DNA of 64,000 nt from Aureibaculum marinum (GTDB taxonomy: Bacteria; Bacteroidota; Bacteroidia; Flavobacteriales; Flavobacteriaceae), in the NCBI RefSeq assembly GCF_003813905.1, contig NZ_RPFJ01000008.1:1-64000 (forward strand), read 5' to 3'. The notes under the pieces are model-generated. The model was not told where the DNA came from, did no database searches, and saw only the letters and a program-made list of their open reading frames with translations. Within the stretch, counting starts at the first letter, position 1. The number at the start of each line of letters is the position of its first letter. The translations under genes and the position numbers were made by a program. Shown piece by piece: positions 9,099 to 18,212 of the stretch.

Positions 9099-11171
9099 AT
9101 GAAAAAATTCAACTTCAAAAATTTTTTAAATACTTTATATCAAAATCATGCTTTAGCTTATAAAATAGTTTTATTTATAGTAACTACAGTTGCTATTGTA
9201 TATCTATTTCCAAAAGGTGGTCATTTTAAATACGAATTCCATAATGGAAAACCTTGGCAATACGAAAATTTATATGCTCCTTTTGATTTTGCCATTCAAA
9301 AATCTGAACAAAAAATTGAAGAAGAGCGTAAAAGTATTACTTCAAATAAGAAACTTTACTTTACGTATAAAGAAGAAATAAGCAATAAAGTAAAAAAAGA
9401 AATAGAAAATAAAATAACTAATAACACACAAGACTCAATCCTTAAAAGTTATTCTAACAAACAGGTACTTAATTTTGTAAATAATATAGTTGATATTATT
9501 TATAAAAAGGGATATATAAATGAAAACGATGTTAATAGGGTAACGGAAAAACAACTTGTAGCTTTAAGAAAAGGCAATGTTATTTCTGATGTTGTTTTTG
9601 ATAATTTTTTTACTTCAAAAGAAAAAGCACAGTTTATTAACGATTATATTGAAAAATCGAAGTATAAAACTTTAGATACTTATTTAACACCATTACTTGT
9701 TCAATATTTAGAACCAAATATTTTTTTTGATGAAGAATTGACGGATAAAATTTTACAAGATCAGTTGAATAAAATATCATTAACAGAAGGGTTAGTTAGA
9801 GAAAAAGAACGAATTATTTCTAAAGGTGATGTGGTAGAAGGACTTAAGTTTAGAATACTTACTTCGTTAGAGAAAGAATATATTTCTCAAGTATGGAATC
9901 AATCAAATTATAATTGGATTGTTTTTGGTTATGCGTTATTGGTAGCTCTTAACTTATTAATGTTATTGCTTTTTTTACAAAAATACAGGTCTTTTATTTT
10001 TGAAGATAATACAAAAGTTACTTTTATATTTTTTAATATCGTGTTAATGATACTCCTTGTAACTTTGGTAGTTAAGTATAAAGTAGATTATTTATATGTG
10101 GTTCCATTACCAATTTTGCCTATTGTTATTAAGGCCTTTTTTGATGCAAGATTGGGATTATTTACACATGTATTAACGGTTTTACTGCTAGGTTTTATTG
10201 TACCTAATAGCTTCGAATTTATCTTTTTACAAATTATTGCTGGTATTATAACCATTTTAACTGTGTCTGAATTACATAGAAGAGCTAATTTATTTATATC
10301 TATTAGCCAAATTACGTTGGTTTATATGGTTGCCTATTTTGCTTTTTCTATAATTCAAGAAGGTAATATGTTAAAGATAAATTGGGAGTATTTTATTCTT
10401 TTTGCTTTAAATGGAGTATTGTCTTTTATGGCTCTATTTCTAATCTTAATTTACGAAAAGGCTTTTGGGTTGGTTTCAGATGTGTCGTTGTTAGAACTTT
10501 CCAATACAAATTCTAAATTATTAAGAGAATTGGGAGAAAAAGCCCCAGGTACTTTTCAACATTCTATACAAGTAGCAAATTTGGCAGAAGCATCTGCAAA
10601 TGAAATTGGTGCAAATGCAATGTTAGTTCGAACAGGAGCTTTGTATCATGATATAGGAAAAATGGTAAATCCTAAGTATTTTACAGAAAATCAAACCACT
10701 AGTGTAAATCCTCATAACGATTTAACTCCAAAAGATAGTGCTAAAATAATTATAGATCATGTTATTGATGGGGTAGAAATTGCAAAAAAATATCGATTAC
10801 CTGAAAGAATAATAGATTTTATCAGAACACATCATGGTACTTCATTAGTGTATTATTTTTACAAGCAACAAGAAAAGGAAAATCCTGAAGATTTAAAAAT
10901 TGAAGACTTTTCTTACAAGGGACCTATTCCTTTTTCAAAAGAAACAGCCATTTTAATGATGTGTGACGCTTCAGAAGCAGCGTCAAAAAGTTTAAAAGAA
11001 CCTACTGCACAATTAATTGACGACCTTATAGAAAAAATTGTCGATAGCCAAATGGCCAATGGTCAATTTATGAATGCTGATATTACTTTTAAAGAAATAC
11101 AAACCATAAAAAAAGTAATTAAAAAGAAATTAAATAACATTTATCATTTGCGTATCGAGTATCCTGAGTAG
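9099..11171 (+). CDS. 7TM-HD (PgpH-type) membrane phosphohydrolase, probable c-di-AMP phosphodiesterase
   Basis: The 690-aa membrane protein has an N-terminal TM helix (about 18-36) and a long extracytoplasmic 7TMR-HDED domain (about 45-270). A cluster of seven hydrophobic segments follows (about 275-455). The cytoplasmic C-terminal HD domain has the signature YHDIGK (His517-Asp518), HNDLTPKDSA, and the downstream RTHHGT and MMCDASEAAS metal-site motifs. PgpH-family proteins hydrolyse cyclic di-AMP. The activity here is inferred from that family. It stands alone between divergent and same-strand neighbours. The cyclase is not in the window. Confidence 0.88.
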   Translation: MKKFNFKNFLNTLYQNHALAYKIVLFIVTTVAIVYLFPKGGHFKYEFHNGKPWQYENLYAPFDFAIQKSEQKIEEERKSITSNKKLYFTYKEEISNKVKKEIENKITNNTQDSILKSYSNKQVLNFVNNIVDIIYKKGYINENDVNRVTEKQLVALRKGNVISDVVFDNFFTSKEKAQFINDYIEKSKYKTLDTYLTPLLVQYLEPNIFFDEELTDKILQDQLNKISLTEGLVREKERIISKGDVVEGLKFRILTSLEKEYISQVWNQSNYNWIVFGYALLVALNLLMLLLFLQKYRSFIFEDNTKVTFIFFNIVLMILLVTLVVKYKVDYLYVVPLPILPIVIKAFFDARLGLFTHVLTVLLLGFIVPNSFEFIFLQIIAGIITILTVSELHRRANLFISISQITLVYMVAYFAFSIIQEGNMLKINWEYFILFALNGVLSFMALFLILIYEKAFGLVSDVSLLELSNTNSKLLRELGEKAPGTFQHSIQVANLAEASANEIGANAMLVRTGALYHDIGKMVNPKYFTENQTTSVNPHNDLTPKDSAKIIIDHVIDGVEIAKKYRLPERIIDFIRTHHGTSLVYYFYKQQEKENPEDLKIEDFSYKGPIPFSKETAILMMCDASEAASKSLKEPTAQLIDDLIEKIVDSQMANGQFMNADITFKEIQTIKKVIKKKLNNIYHLRIEYPE

Positions 11172-11278
11172 GCTTTTAAAGTTAAAAAAATGTAACTTTT
11201 TAAGAGATTGTTCTAATTTTATGAAAGACTAACGCATCAATTGTTGTATCTTTAAAGATAGTCTTGAATATATATTAT

Positions 11279-12700
11279 ATGCTAACCCTTTTATTTGTTG
11301 TTTATTTTGTAATTGCCTTTATTGCTGTAGGTAGTATAATTCTATATGGTTCTAATCCGTCAAGATCTTTAGGATGGATATTGGTAATTATTTTTATTCC
11401 ATTTGCGGGTGCTATAGCTTATTTACTGTTTGGTGTTAATAGAAGAGAATTTAAAATTTTTACATTAAAACGTACTGTTCAGAGAAAGTTATACGACAAA
11501 AAACATTTAAAACACAATTTGTCAAAGAATAAAGTTTTATTTGAATCATTAGAACATAGAAAACTAGCTGAATTATTAGAAAATAGTTCAAAATTTCCGG
11601 CAATAGAAGGTAATAAAGTTACAGTACTTAATAATGGTGCTGATGCTTATAGAACTATGTTTCAAAAACTAGAAACTGCTAAAAAGTTTATTCATATTCA
11701 ATTCTATATTTTTGAAGATGGAGATGTTTTAGAGAAAATTTATCAAATTTTTAAAAAAAAGATTGCAGAAGGGGTAGAAATTAGAATGATTTATGATGCT
11801 ATTGGAAGTTTTGGTTTAAAAAGAAAATCAATAAAAAAATTTAAAGAAATAGGAGTAGAGGCTTATCCAGTTATGCCTATTAAATTTGGTTCTATACTTT
11901 TTGCTATTAATTTTAGAAATCATCGAAAAATTATAGTTATAGATGGTGATATTGGATTTACAGGAGGCGTGAATATTAGTGATAAATACGTTAGTTCTCA
12001 ATCAGAATTAGGTATTTGGGATGATGAACATTTGTGTATTGAGGGACCTGCAGTAGAAAGTTTACAAAACATTTTTATTAAAGATTATTATTTTGCTTCA
12101 AATAATGAAGAATTATTAGAAGACAAATATCATCCCGTAATTGAAAATAAAGGAGATTCAGTTGTACAAATTGTTGCAAGTGGACCAGATTCTAATTATC
12201 CTACAATTTTGTATCAATATATTGGGCTAATTGATATTGCTAAGGAGTCAATCTATATTGCAAATCCCTACTTTATGCCAAGTAGACCTTTACTAGAAGG
12301 TATTAAAATGGCCGCTTTAAGTGGTGTGCAAATTAAGTTATTAGTACCTCAAAAATCTGATTCTATATTGGCCAAATATAGTATGCAGTCTTACTTTAAA
12401 GAGTTGTTAAATGTTGGTGTGAAAATTTATAGAAGTAGTAATTTTTTACATAGTAAAATTATTATTTCAGACAATGAAATTGTATCTGTAGGCTCGGGTA
12501 ATTTTGACCATAGAAGTTTTGAGCAAAATTTTGAAACTAATGCTTTGATATATGATAAAAAAGTAGCTAAAGAGATCTCTAAAAACTTTTTAAGTGATTG
12601 TGATAAGAGTAGTCTATTAACATTAAAAGAGCATAACAATCGAGCGTTTTATAATAAAATTTTGGAAGGGTTTGCAAGGTTGTTTAGCCCATTGTTATAA
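11279..12700 (+). CDS. cls: Cardiolipin synthase (PLD superfamily)
   Basis: The enzyme joins two phosphatidylglycerols to make cardiolipin at the inner membrane. Two N-terminal TM segments (a PLDc_N region ending in LLFGVNRR) precede two HKD catalytic motifs, HRKIIVIDGDIGFTGG (His215) and HSKIIISDNEIVSVGSGN (His391), each with the expected K-x4-D spacing. I use the ATG at 11279 (473 aa). A TTG at 11264 would add five residues. A TATCTTTA box lies at 11247-11254, one base off the flavobacterial -7 consensus, and favours the later start. The gene ends just before the minus-strand terminator of ackA. Confidence 0.93.
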   Translation: MLTLLFVVYFVIAFIAVGSIILYGSNPSRSLGWILVIIFIPFAGAIAYLLFGVNRREFKIFTLKRTVQRKLYDKKHLKHNLSKNKVLFESLEHRKLAELLENSSKFPAIEGNKVTVLNNGADAYRTMFQKLETAKKFIHIQFYIFEDGDVLEKIYQIFKKKIAEGVEIRMIYDAIGSFGLKRKSIKKFKEIGVEAYPVMPIKFGSILFAINFRNHRKIIVIDGDIGFTGGVNISDKYVSSQSELGIWDDEHLCIEGPAVESLQNIFIKDYYFASNNEELLEDKYHPVIENKGDSVVQIVASGPDSNYPTILYQYIGLIDIAKESIYIANPYFMPSRPLLEGIKMAALSGVQIKLLVPQKSDSILAKYSMQSYFKELLNVGVKIYRSSNFLHSKIIISDNEIVSVGSGNFDHRSFEQNFETNALIYDKKVAKEISKNFLSDCDKSSLLTLKEHNNRAFYNKILEGFARLFSPLL

Positions 12701-12704
12701 TAAA

Positions 12705-12740
12705 AAAAGGATAAGCATCCTATATAAATGACTTATCCCT
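12705..12740 (-). terminator. Rho-independent terminator of pta-ackA
   Basis: Read on the minus strand, the stem GGATAAG/CTTATCC (12709-12715 with 12732-12738) is followed by a run of seven T. The T run exists only in this direction, so it ends ackA transcription rather than cls. Confidence 0.6.
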
Positions 12741-12771
12741 TCAAATTAAAATCAACACTACAAAATTAATG

Positions 12772-13980
12772 CTAATTGATAATTTTTTCGTAACTTTTGT
12801 TACAGAGTTCAAATGTTTGTTTTGCTATTTCAATCTCTTCATTAGTTGGTACTACTAAAATTTTAACTCTTGAAGATTCTGTATTAATTGCTCTCAATTC
12901 CTTTGACCTAATTTCATTTTTAGCAGAGTCTAAGTTTATACCAAAATAATCCATATTGTTACAAATCATTCCTCTTAAAATACTTGAATTTTCTCCAATG
13001 CCAGCAGTAAAAGCAATGGCATCTAATCCGTTCATAGCAGCAGTATACGCTCCAATATATTTTTTAACACGATACGCATTCATTTCTAAGGCTAATAAAC
13101 ATTCTTCATTTCCTTTTTCAGCTTGAGCTTCAATTTCCCTTAAATCGCTATAACCTGTTAGCCCTAGCATACCACTTTTCTCTGTTAAAATTTTACTTAC
13201 TTCATTTAAACTATAACCTAAATGATTTACTAAATGAAAAATAATAGAATGATCAATATCGCCACTTCTAGAGCCCATTATTAATCCATTACCAGGAGCA
13301 AAACCTAAACTATGGTCAATACTTTTTCCATTTTTTACAGCTGTTATACTACAACCATTACCTAAATGAATAACAATTAATTTAGAATTCTTTTTATTAA
13401 GATAAGATAAGGATTTTTGAGTTACATATTTATGACTAATTCCATGAAAACCATATAGTTGAATTTTATTTTCTTTGTAAAAAGAATTATTAATAGCATA
13501 TTTTTTTGCTTTTAAAGGTATGGTTTGATGGAAAGCGGTATCAAAAACAGCAATCTGTTTTGCACTAGGAAAAATTTGTTCTGTAAGTAAAATGCCTTCT
13601 AAATTATGAGGGTTATGCAAAGGAGCTAAAGCGTTTAATGATTTTATTTTATTTTTAATTTCAGATGTAATTAATGTAGTATCAGAAAAATCATTTCCTC
13701 CATGAACAACTCTATGACCTATAGCATCAATATCCTCGGTATTATAGATTACGCCTTTCTCAGAATCTAATAAATAATCAGCAATTTTATGTAAACCTAC
13801 TTTATGCGAGGATATTTTTTCGACAATACGCAAATCATCTTTATCTGTTTTAAAGTTAAAAATAGAATCTTGTTGACCGATGCGTTCCACAAGACCTTGA
13901 CAGAGTACCTTTTGAATTGGCATATCAATCAATTGAAATTTTATAGAAGAGCTCCCCGCATTAATAATTAGTATTTTCAT
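12772..13980 (-). CDS. ackA: Acetate kinase
   Basis: This enzyme converts acetyl phosphate and ADP to acetate and ATP (reversible) in the cytoplasm. The 402 aa fit the family. The start MKILIINAGSSSIKFQL is the acetokinase signature 1 (phosphate loop). GHRVVHGG is the second signature. Further motifs are FDTAFHQTIP with the catalytic Asp, YGFHGISHKYV, HLGNGCSI, and the C-terminal FTAGIGENS adenine-binding loop. It lies 129 bp downstream of pta on the same strand, so the two form the usual Pta-AckA overflow pathway. There is nothing unusual in its sequence. Confidence 0.97.
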   Translation of the reverse strand: MKILIINAGSSSIKFQLIDMPIQKVLCQGLVERIGQQDSIFNFKTDKDDLRIVEKISSHKVGLHKIADYLLDSEKGVIYNTEDIDAIGHRVVHGGNDFSDTTLITSEIKNKIKSLNALAPLHNPHNLEGILLTEQIFPSAKQIAVFDTAFHQTIPLKAKKYAINNSFYKENKIQLYGFHGISHKYVTQKSLSYLNKKNSKLIVIHLGNGCSITAVKNGKSIDHSLGFAPGNGLIMGSRSGDIDHSIIFHLVNHLGYSLNEVSKILTEKSGMLGLTGYSDLREIEAQAEKGNEECLLALEMNAYRVKKYIGAYTAAMNGLDAIAFTAGIGENSSILRGMICNNMDYFGINLDSAKNEIRSKELRAINTESSRVKILVVPTNEEIEIAKQTFELCNKSYEKIIN

Positions 13981-14109
13981 AGTTATTGTTAGTTTGAGTT
14001 ATTCATCATTAATCATAACTAAAATGATTAATAGTAGAATGAATATATTTTAACGTTAATAATTTACTCTTTATTTTTTTTCAGAAATAAGTTTAATTCT
14101 CTTAACGAA

Positions 14110-16203
14110 TTAAAACTCTTGAGCCTGTATGGCTGTAATAATTACGGTATTATAAATGTCGTCTACAGTACAACCTCTACTTAAATCATTTACAGGCCTG
14201 TTTAAACCTTGCAATACTGGACCAATGGCTAAAGCTTTTGTTTCTCGTTGTACAGCTTTATAGGTATTGTTTCCTGTATTTAAATCTGGGAATATAAATA
14301 CAGTTGCTTGTCCTGCTACTTCTGAATTTGGTAATTTGCTTTTGGCTACATTCATATCTACAGCAGCATCGTATTGAATAGGACCTTCAATTTTTAATTC
14401 AGGACGCATTTCTTTTACTATTTCTGTAGCCTTTCTTACTCGATCTACATCTTCGCCAAAGCCCGAATTTCCTGAAGAATAGGACAACATGGCAATTTTA
14501 GGTTCAATACCAAATGCCATACTTGTTTCAGCAGATGAAATAGCAATAGCAGCTAATTGTTCTGACGTAGGGTTAGGATTAATAGCACAATCTCCATAAA
14601 CAGTAACTCTATCTTCTAAACACATAAAGAAGACCGAAGAAACTACGGATAATCCAGGTTTTGTTTTTATAAATTGTAAAGCAGGTCTAATAGTATGTTG
14701 TGTAGTGTGTACAGCTCCAGAAACCATTCCATCAGCATCTCCTTTATACACCATCATACTTCCAAAATAAGAAACATCAGCCATTAAATCTTTAGCCATA
14801 GCTAAATTTACGTTCTTATGTTTTCTTAACTCATAAAGGGTTTGAGAATAATCTTCAAAATACTCAGATTCAATAGGGTTTATAATTGAAATTTTATTTA
14901 AATCTAAAGGAATGTCTAAGTGAGTTAATTTATTTTCTATTTCTGCACGATCTCCTAATAATGTAATGTCTACAGCATTTGTATCCATTAATTGTTTAGT
15001 TGCTAAAAGTACTCTATCATCATTACCTTCTGGCAATACAATATGTTTTTTATTAGACAAAGCTCTTTTTAACATGTTGTACTGAAACATTCTAGGCGTA
15101 ATACCACTAGCTTTAAAAGTTATTAATCTTTCCGCTAATTCATCAACAGGAATGTGTTTTTCAAATTCTTGTATAGAACCAGTTATTTTATTAACATTTT
15201 CAGCATAAATTTTTGGCTGAATGGCTCCAATTTTATTGGTAATAGAGTAGGTACCTCCTTTAACAGAAACTATAGGAACAACATCGGATAAACCTTCAAT
15301 TAGTTTTATAATAGGCTCTTCTGGTAATAATCCTCCAGTTAAAATAACTCCTGAAATTGGTGGATAATTGGCTGATATATTAGCTTGTAATGCTCCTAAA
15401 ATTACATCAGCTCTATCTCCAGGAGTAATAACTAAACTGTTTTCTTTTAAATGTGTAAGATAATTTCTTAATTGCATAGCACCTACACTAAAAGCCCCTG
15501 CTTCATTATTAATGTGTTCTTTTCCAAATAAAACAGTTCCTTTTAGTTCTTCAATAATTTCTTTTACTGTAGGGTTAGCTAAAGTGCTATTTTTAGGAAT
15601 TACACCAGTTAATACATTTTCAGGAAGCTTTTTTTCTAATGCATTTTTAACTAAGGAAACATTTTCTGGTTGTATTTTATTAGCAGTTACCATTAATACT
15701 TCCACACCATTATCTTTAAAGGAATCATAGGCCATATAAAGATTATTGATTAACTCTTCTAAAGATTTTCCAACACCTGTTGTAATTAAAATTGTAGGAA
15801 TACCTAAATTTTTAGCAACATGGACATTAATATCCCATTCAACAATTGCTCCTTCTCTAGAAAAATCTGATCCTTCAACTAAGATAAAATCGAAACGATC
15901 TTCAATAGATTTATATTTTTCAATTATTTTAGTAATAATTTCATCACCCTTATTTTCATTGTTTTTACGAATAATTTCACTTCTGGTAAAACCATAGGTG
16001 TCTTCGTAATCCATTTGAATGTCAAAATAACTTAAAATAGTGTTTATATGATTGTCTTTTTCACCCTCAGGATAACCATCAATAATAGGTCTAAAATAAC
16101 CTACTTTAGCAGTTTTTCCTAATAACATTTGCATTAAACCTATGGAAATAATTGATTTACCACTTTTCGCTTCGGTAGTGGCAATGTATACGGCTTTATT
16201 CAT
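14110..16203 (-). CDS. pta: Phosphate acetyltransferase (long, three-domain form)
   Basis: This enzyme interconverts acetyl-CoA and acetyl phosphate. The 697 aa correspond to the long Pta form. The N-terminal P-loop-like AAA_26/dethiobiotin-synthetase-type domain starts with ATTEAKSGKSIISIGLM. A DRTGG regulatory domain occupies the middle (about 215-330). The C-terminal PTA_PTB catalytic domain (about 370-690) contains LPEGNDDRVLLA, DGMVSGAVHTT, SSGNSGFGEDVDRV and QYDAAVD. It is the first gene of pta-ackA. A minus-strand -7 box lies 36 bp upstream of the start. Confidence 0.97.
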   Translation of the reverse strand: MNKAVYIATTEAKSGKSIISIGLMQMLLGKTAKVGYFRPIIDGYPEGEKDNHINTILSYFDIQMDYEDTYGFTRSEIIRKNNENKGDEIITKIIEKYKSIEDRFDFILVEGSDFSREGAIVEWDINVHVAKNLGIPTILITTGVGKSLEELINNLYMAYDSFKDNGVEVLMVTANKIQPENVSLVKNALEKKLPENVLTGVIPKNSTLANPTVKEIIEELKGTVLFGKEHINNEAGAFSVGAMQLRNYLTHLKENSLVITPGDRADVILGALQANISANYPPISGVILTGGLLPEEPIIKLIEGLSDVVPIVSVKGGTYSITNKIGAIQPKIYAENVNKITGSIQEFEKHIPVDELAERLITFKASGITPRMFQYNMLKRALSNKKHIVLPEGNDDRVLLATKQLMDTNAVDITLLGDRAEIENKLTHLDIPLDLNKISIINPIESEYFEDYSQTLYELRKHKNVNLAMAKDLMADVSYFGSMMVYKGDADGMVSGAVHTTQHTIRPALQFIKTKPGLSVVSSVFFMCLEDRVTVYGDCAINPNPTSEQLAAIAISSAETSMAFGIEPKIAMLSYSSGNSGFGEDVDRVRKATEIVKEMRPELKIEGPIQYDAAVDMNVAKSKLPNSEVAGQATVFIFPDLNTGNNTYKAVQRETKALAIGPVLQGLNRPVNDLSRGCTVDDIYNTVIITAIQAQEF

Positions 16204-16238
16204 TAGAGTTTTTGTAAAAATTTGAGGTTGTAAATTTA

Positions 16239-16246
16239 CAAAATTA
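16239..16246 (-). promoter_or_regulatory. Promoter -7 box of pta-ackA
   Basis: The minus strand reads TAATTTTG, an exact match to the Bacteroidota TAnnTTTG box. Transcription would start near 16232, leaving a leader of roughly 30 nt before pta. Confidence 0.55.
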
Positions 16247-16425
16247 ACTACTTATTTATGCCATAAATGGACTACTAAATACGTGTTTTTATCATTTTTT
16301 TTGAGTTTTTTATAAATAGAAACTCAAGACTTATTAAAGGATAAATTTACTGAATTACTAACGTGAATCTTGTTTATTTTGTGAGATATTGTATTATTAT
16401 AATTAGTATATAATTTTAAGTTCAT

Positions 16426-17136
16426 TTATTTAATTACTTCAATTTCCATGTATACATCTTCTAAGGGCCATTCATCTCTACCAGTTTTTACTTTTGCTAT
16501 TTTATTTAACACATTAGTTCCTTTAATTATTTCACCAAAAACAGTATGCTCTCCATCAATATGGTGTGCACCATTTTTTGCTTGTATGAAATAAAATTCA
16601 AAAGGGTCAGATTTTTTACTAATATTATTTTCCCAATCTCTAGCAGCAGCTAAAGCTCCAAATTTATGTTTACGATGATTCCGAAATTCAGGAGGAATTG
16701 TGTAATTTTCGTATTTATTTTTAATGCTCATGGTTTTGTAGCTTTCTGAATTTCCGCCCTGAACAATAAAGTTTGGTACCACACGATGAAAACAAGTGGT
16801 ATTAAAATAGCCTACATTTACCAAAAAAAGAAAACTAGCTCTATGCAAAGGGGTATCATCATATAATTTCACTATCATGTCTCCTAATCTGGTTTTTATA
16901 CGTACTTTATTCTCCTTATGTAATTTGCCATAAGCAATTAAAAAATCAACAGCATTTTTATGATTTATAGTATCTAAAGCTATGGGGTTGTCTTTTTTAT
17001 TTGTTTGAGCCTCTGTGTTCATTTTTTCTTGCTTTTTTGGAGGATTTTCAGGTAAACTTTTGGTTGTTGTTTCTTTTTTACAACTAAAAATCAATACTAT
17101 TAATAAAATTAAGGAAAAGAATAATTTAAAATTCAT
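16426..17136 (-). CDS. Cyclophilin-type peptidyl-prolyl isomerase lipoprotein
   Basis: The protein catalyses cis-trans isomerisation of X-Pro bonds and is probably a periplasmic folding factor anchored by lipid. It starts with a lipoprotein signal (MNFKLFFSLILLIVLIFSC), then a Lys/Thr/Pro-rich linker to about residue 60. The cyclophilin domain follows with FHRVVPNFIVQGG, a FYFIQAKNGAHHIDGEHTVF-type block and GRDEWPLEDV. I place the start at 17136 (236 aa). A longer frame reaches back to 17232, but a TAATTTTG box at 17161-17168 on the minus strand puts the transcription start downstream of that, and the lipobox fits only the shorter form. It is divergent from idi. Confidence 0.88.
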   Translation of the reverse strand: MNFKLFFSLILLIVLIFSCKKETTTKSLPENPPKKQEKMNTEAQTNKKDNPIALDTINHKNAVDFLIAYGKLHKENKVRIKTRLGDMIVKLYDDTPLHRASFLFLVNVGYFNTTCFHRVVPNFIVQGGNSESYKTMSIKNKYENYTIPPEFRNHRKHKFGALAAARDWENNISKKSDPFEFYFIQAKNGAHHIDGEHTVFGEIIKGTNVLNKIAKVKTGRDEWPLEDVYMEIEVIK

Positions 17137-17160
17137 AAATGCTGTAAGTTTTAAGTACTT

Positions 17161-17168
17161 CAAAATTA
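17161..17168 (-). promoter_or_regulatory. Promoter -7 box of the cyclophilin lipoprotein gene
   Basis: TAATTTTG on the minus strand lies 24 bp upstream of the ATG at 17136, and so decides that start over the one at 17232. Confidence 0.55.
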
Positions 17169-17193
17169 CTAAAAAGATAATGATTATAATTTG

Positions 17194-17201
17194 TAACTTT
17201 G
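17194..17201 (+). promoter_or_regulatory. Promoter -7 box of idi
   Basis: TAACTTTG is an exact TAnnTTTG match. It lies one base before an ATG at 17203 and 16 bp before the ATG at 17218. The transcript must begin after the first ATG, so the second is the start. Confidence 0.6.
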
Positions 17202-17217
17202 CATGAATTCTATATTT

Positions 17218-17739
17218 ATGGCTGAAGAACAAGTAATTTTAGTAAATGAAAATGATGAGCAAATTGGCACTATGGCCAAGATGGAAGCTCATGAAAAAGC
17301 ACTGTTACATAGAGCATTTTCTGTATTTATATTTAATAAAAACAACGAGTTGTTATTGCAACAACGTGCTGCTAAGAAATACCACTCTCCATTATTATGG
17401 ACAAACACATGCTGCAGTCATCAACGGGTTGGCGAAACCAATATAGAAGCCGGTAAAAGACGTTTGCAAGAAGAAATGGGCTTTACTACAGAGTTAAAAA
17501 ATGTATTGTCTTTTATTTATAAGGCACCATTTGATAATGGATTAACAGAACATGAACTTGACCATATTCTAATTGGTAATTTCGATGAAGACCCTAAAAT
17601 TAATGCAGAAGAAGTTCAGGATTTTAAATGGATGACTTTAGAGAAAGTAAAAGCCGATATTAAAAAACAACCTGAAATTTATACAGAGTGGTTTAAAATT
17701 ATTTTTGATAGATTTTACTCACATATTAATAAATCATAA
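17218..17739 (+). CDS. idi: Isopentenyl-diphosphate delta-isomerase, type 1
   Basis: This enzyme interconverts isopentenyl and dimethylallyl diphosphate in isoprenoid synthesis. It is a NUDIX-fold protein of 173 aa from the chosen start MAEEQVILVN. Visible motifs are HRAFSVFIFN, the metal/catalytic segment TNTCCSHQRVGE with the active-site Cys, and RRLQEEMGF, the modified Nudix helix with catalytic Glu. WF and YSHI close the C terminus. An upstream in-frame ATG at 17203 is rejected because of the promoter position. It is followed 3 bp later by the PTPS/QueD gene and is probably co-transcribed with it. Confidence 0.93.
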   Translation: MAEEQVILVNENDEQIGTMAKMEAHEKALLHRAFSVFIFNKNNELLLQQRAAKKYHSPLLWTNTCCSHQRVGETNIEAGKRRLQEEMGFTTELKNVLSFIYKAPFDNGLTEHELDHILIGNFDEDPKINAEEVQDFKWMTLEKVKADIKKQPEIYTEWFKIIFDRFYSHINKS

Positions 17740-17742
17740 AAT

Positions 17743-18162
17743 ATGAAGGTAACTGTAAATAGAAAAGCTCATTTTAATGCAGCACATCGTTTATACAAAC
17801 CAGAGTGGTCTGATGAAAAAAATTTTTCTGTTTTTGGAAAATGTAGTAATCCTAAATATCATGGTCATAATTATGAATTAACAGTATCGGTTACTGGTAA
17901 AGTTGATCCAGAAACTGGATTTGTAATGGATATGAAAGTCTTAAAAGACTTAATTAGAAAAGATGTAGAAGAAGTCTTTGATCATAAAAATTTAAATGAA
18001 GAAGTTCCTGAATTTAATAATGTTGATGGATTAAATCCCACTGCTGAAAATATTGTTATTGTGATTTGGAATAAATTAAGACCACATATTAATCCTAATC
18101 ATAAACTTTCTGTTACTTTATATGAAACCCCTAGAAATTTCGTAAGTTTTAATGGTGATTAA
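17743..18162 (+). CDS. 6-pyruvoyl-tetrahydropterin synthase / 6-carboxytetrahydropterin synthase (QueD) family protein
   Basis: The 139-aa enzyme acts on dihydroneopterin triphosphate, either in tetrahydropterin synthesis or in the queuosine path. Zinc-binding histidines are seen in KAHFNAAHRLY and in YHGHNY. The catalytic Cys is in GKCSNPKYHGH, spaced five residues before HGH as in PTPS; classical QueD usually has a three-residue spacing. DHKNLNEEVP and LNPTAEN are the other family blocks, and the terminal YETPRNFVSF carries the conserved Glu. It is 3 bp downstream of idi. The choice between PTPS and QueD substrate specificity stays open. Confidence 0.85.
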   Translation: MKVTVNRKAHFNAAHRLYKPEWSDEKNFSVFGKCSNPKYHGHNYELTVSVTGKVDPETGFVMDMKVLKDLIRKDVEEVFDHKNLNEEVPEFNNVDGLNPTAENIVIVIWNKLRPHINPNHKLSVTLYETPRNFVSFNGD

Positions 18163-18212
18163 ATAGATTTTTATAGTTTTAAGTAACGATTTATGAGAAT
18201 TTGTTCGTTTAA

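Noticed and set aside
17203-17217. Upstream ATG of idi
   Set aside because: The -7 box at 17194-17201 would start the transcript after this codon; the ATG at 17218 matches the family start.
17137-17232. Longer N terminus for the cyclophilin lipoprotein
   Set aside because: It would lie upstream of the gene's own promoter box and destroy the lipoprotein signal at the N terminus.
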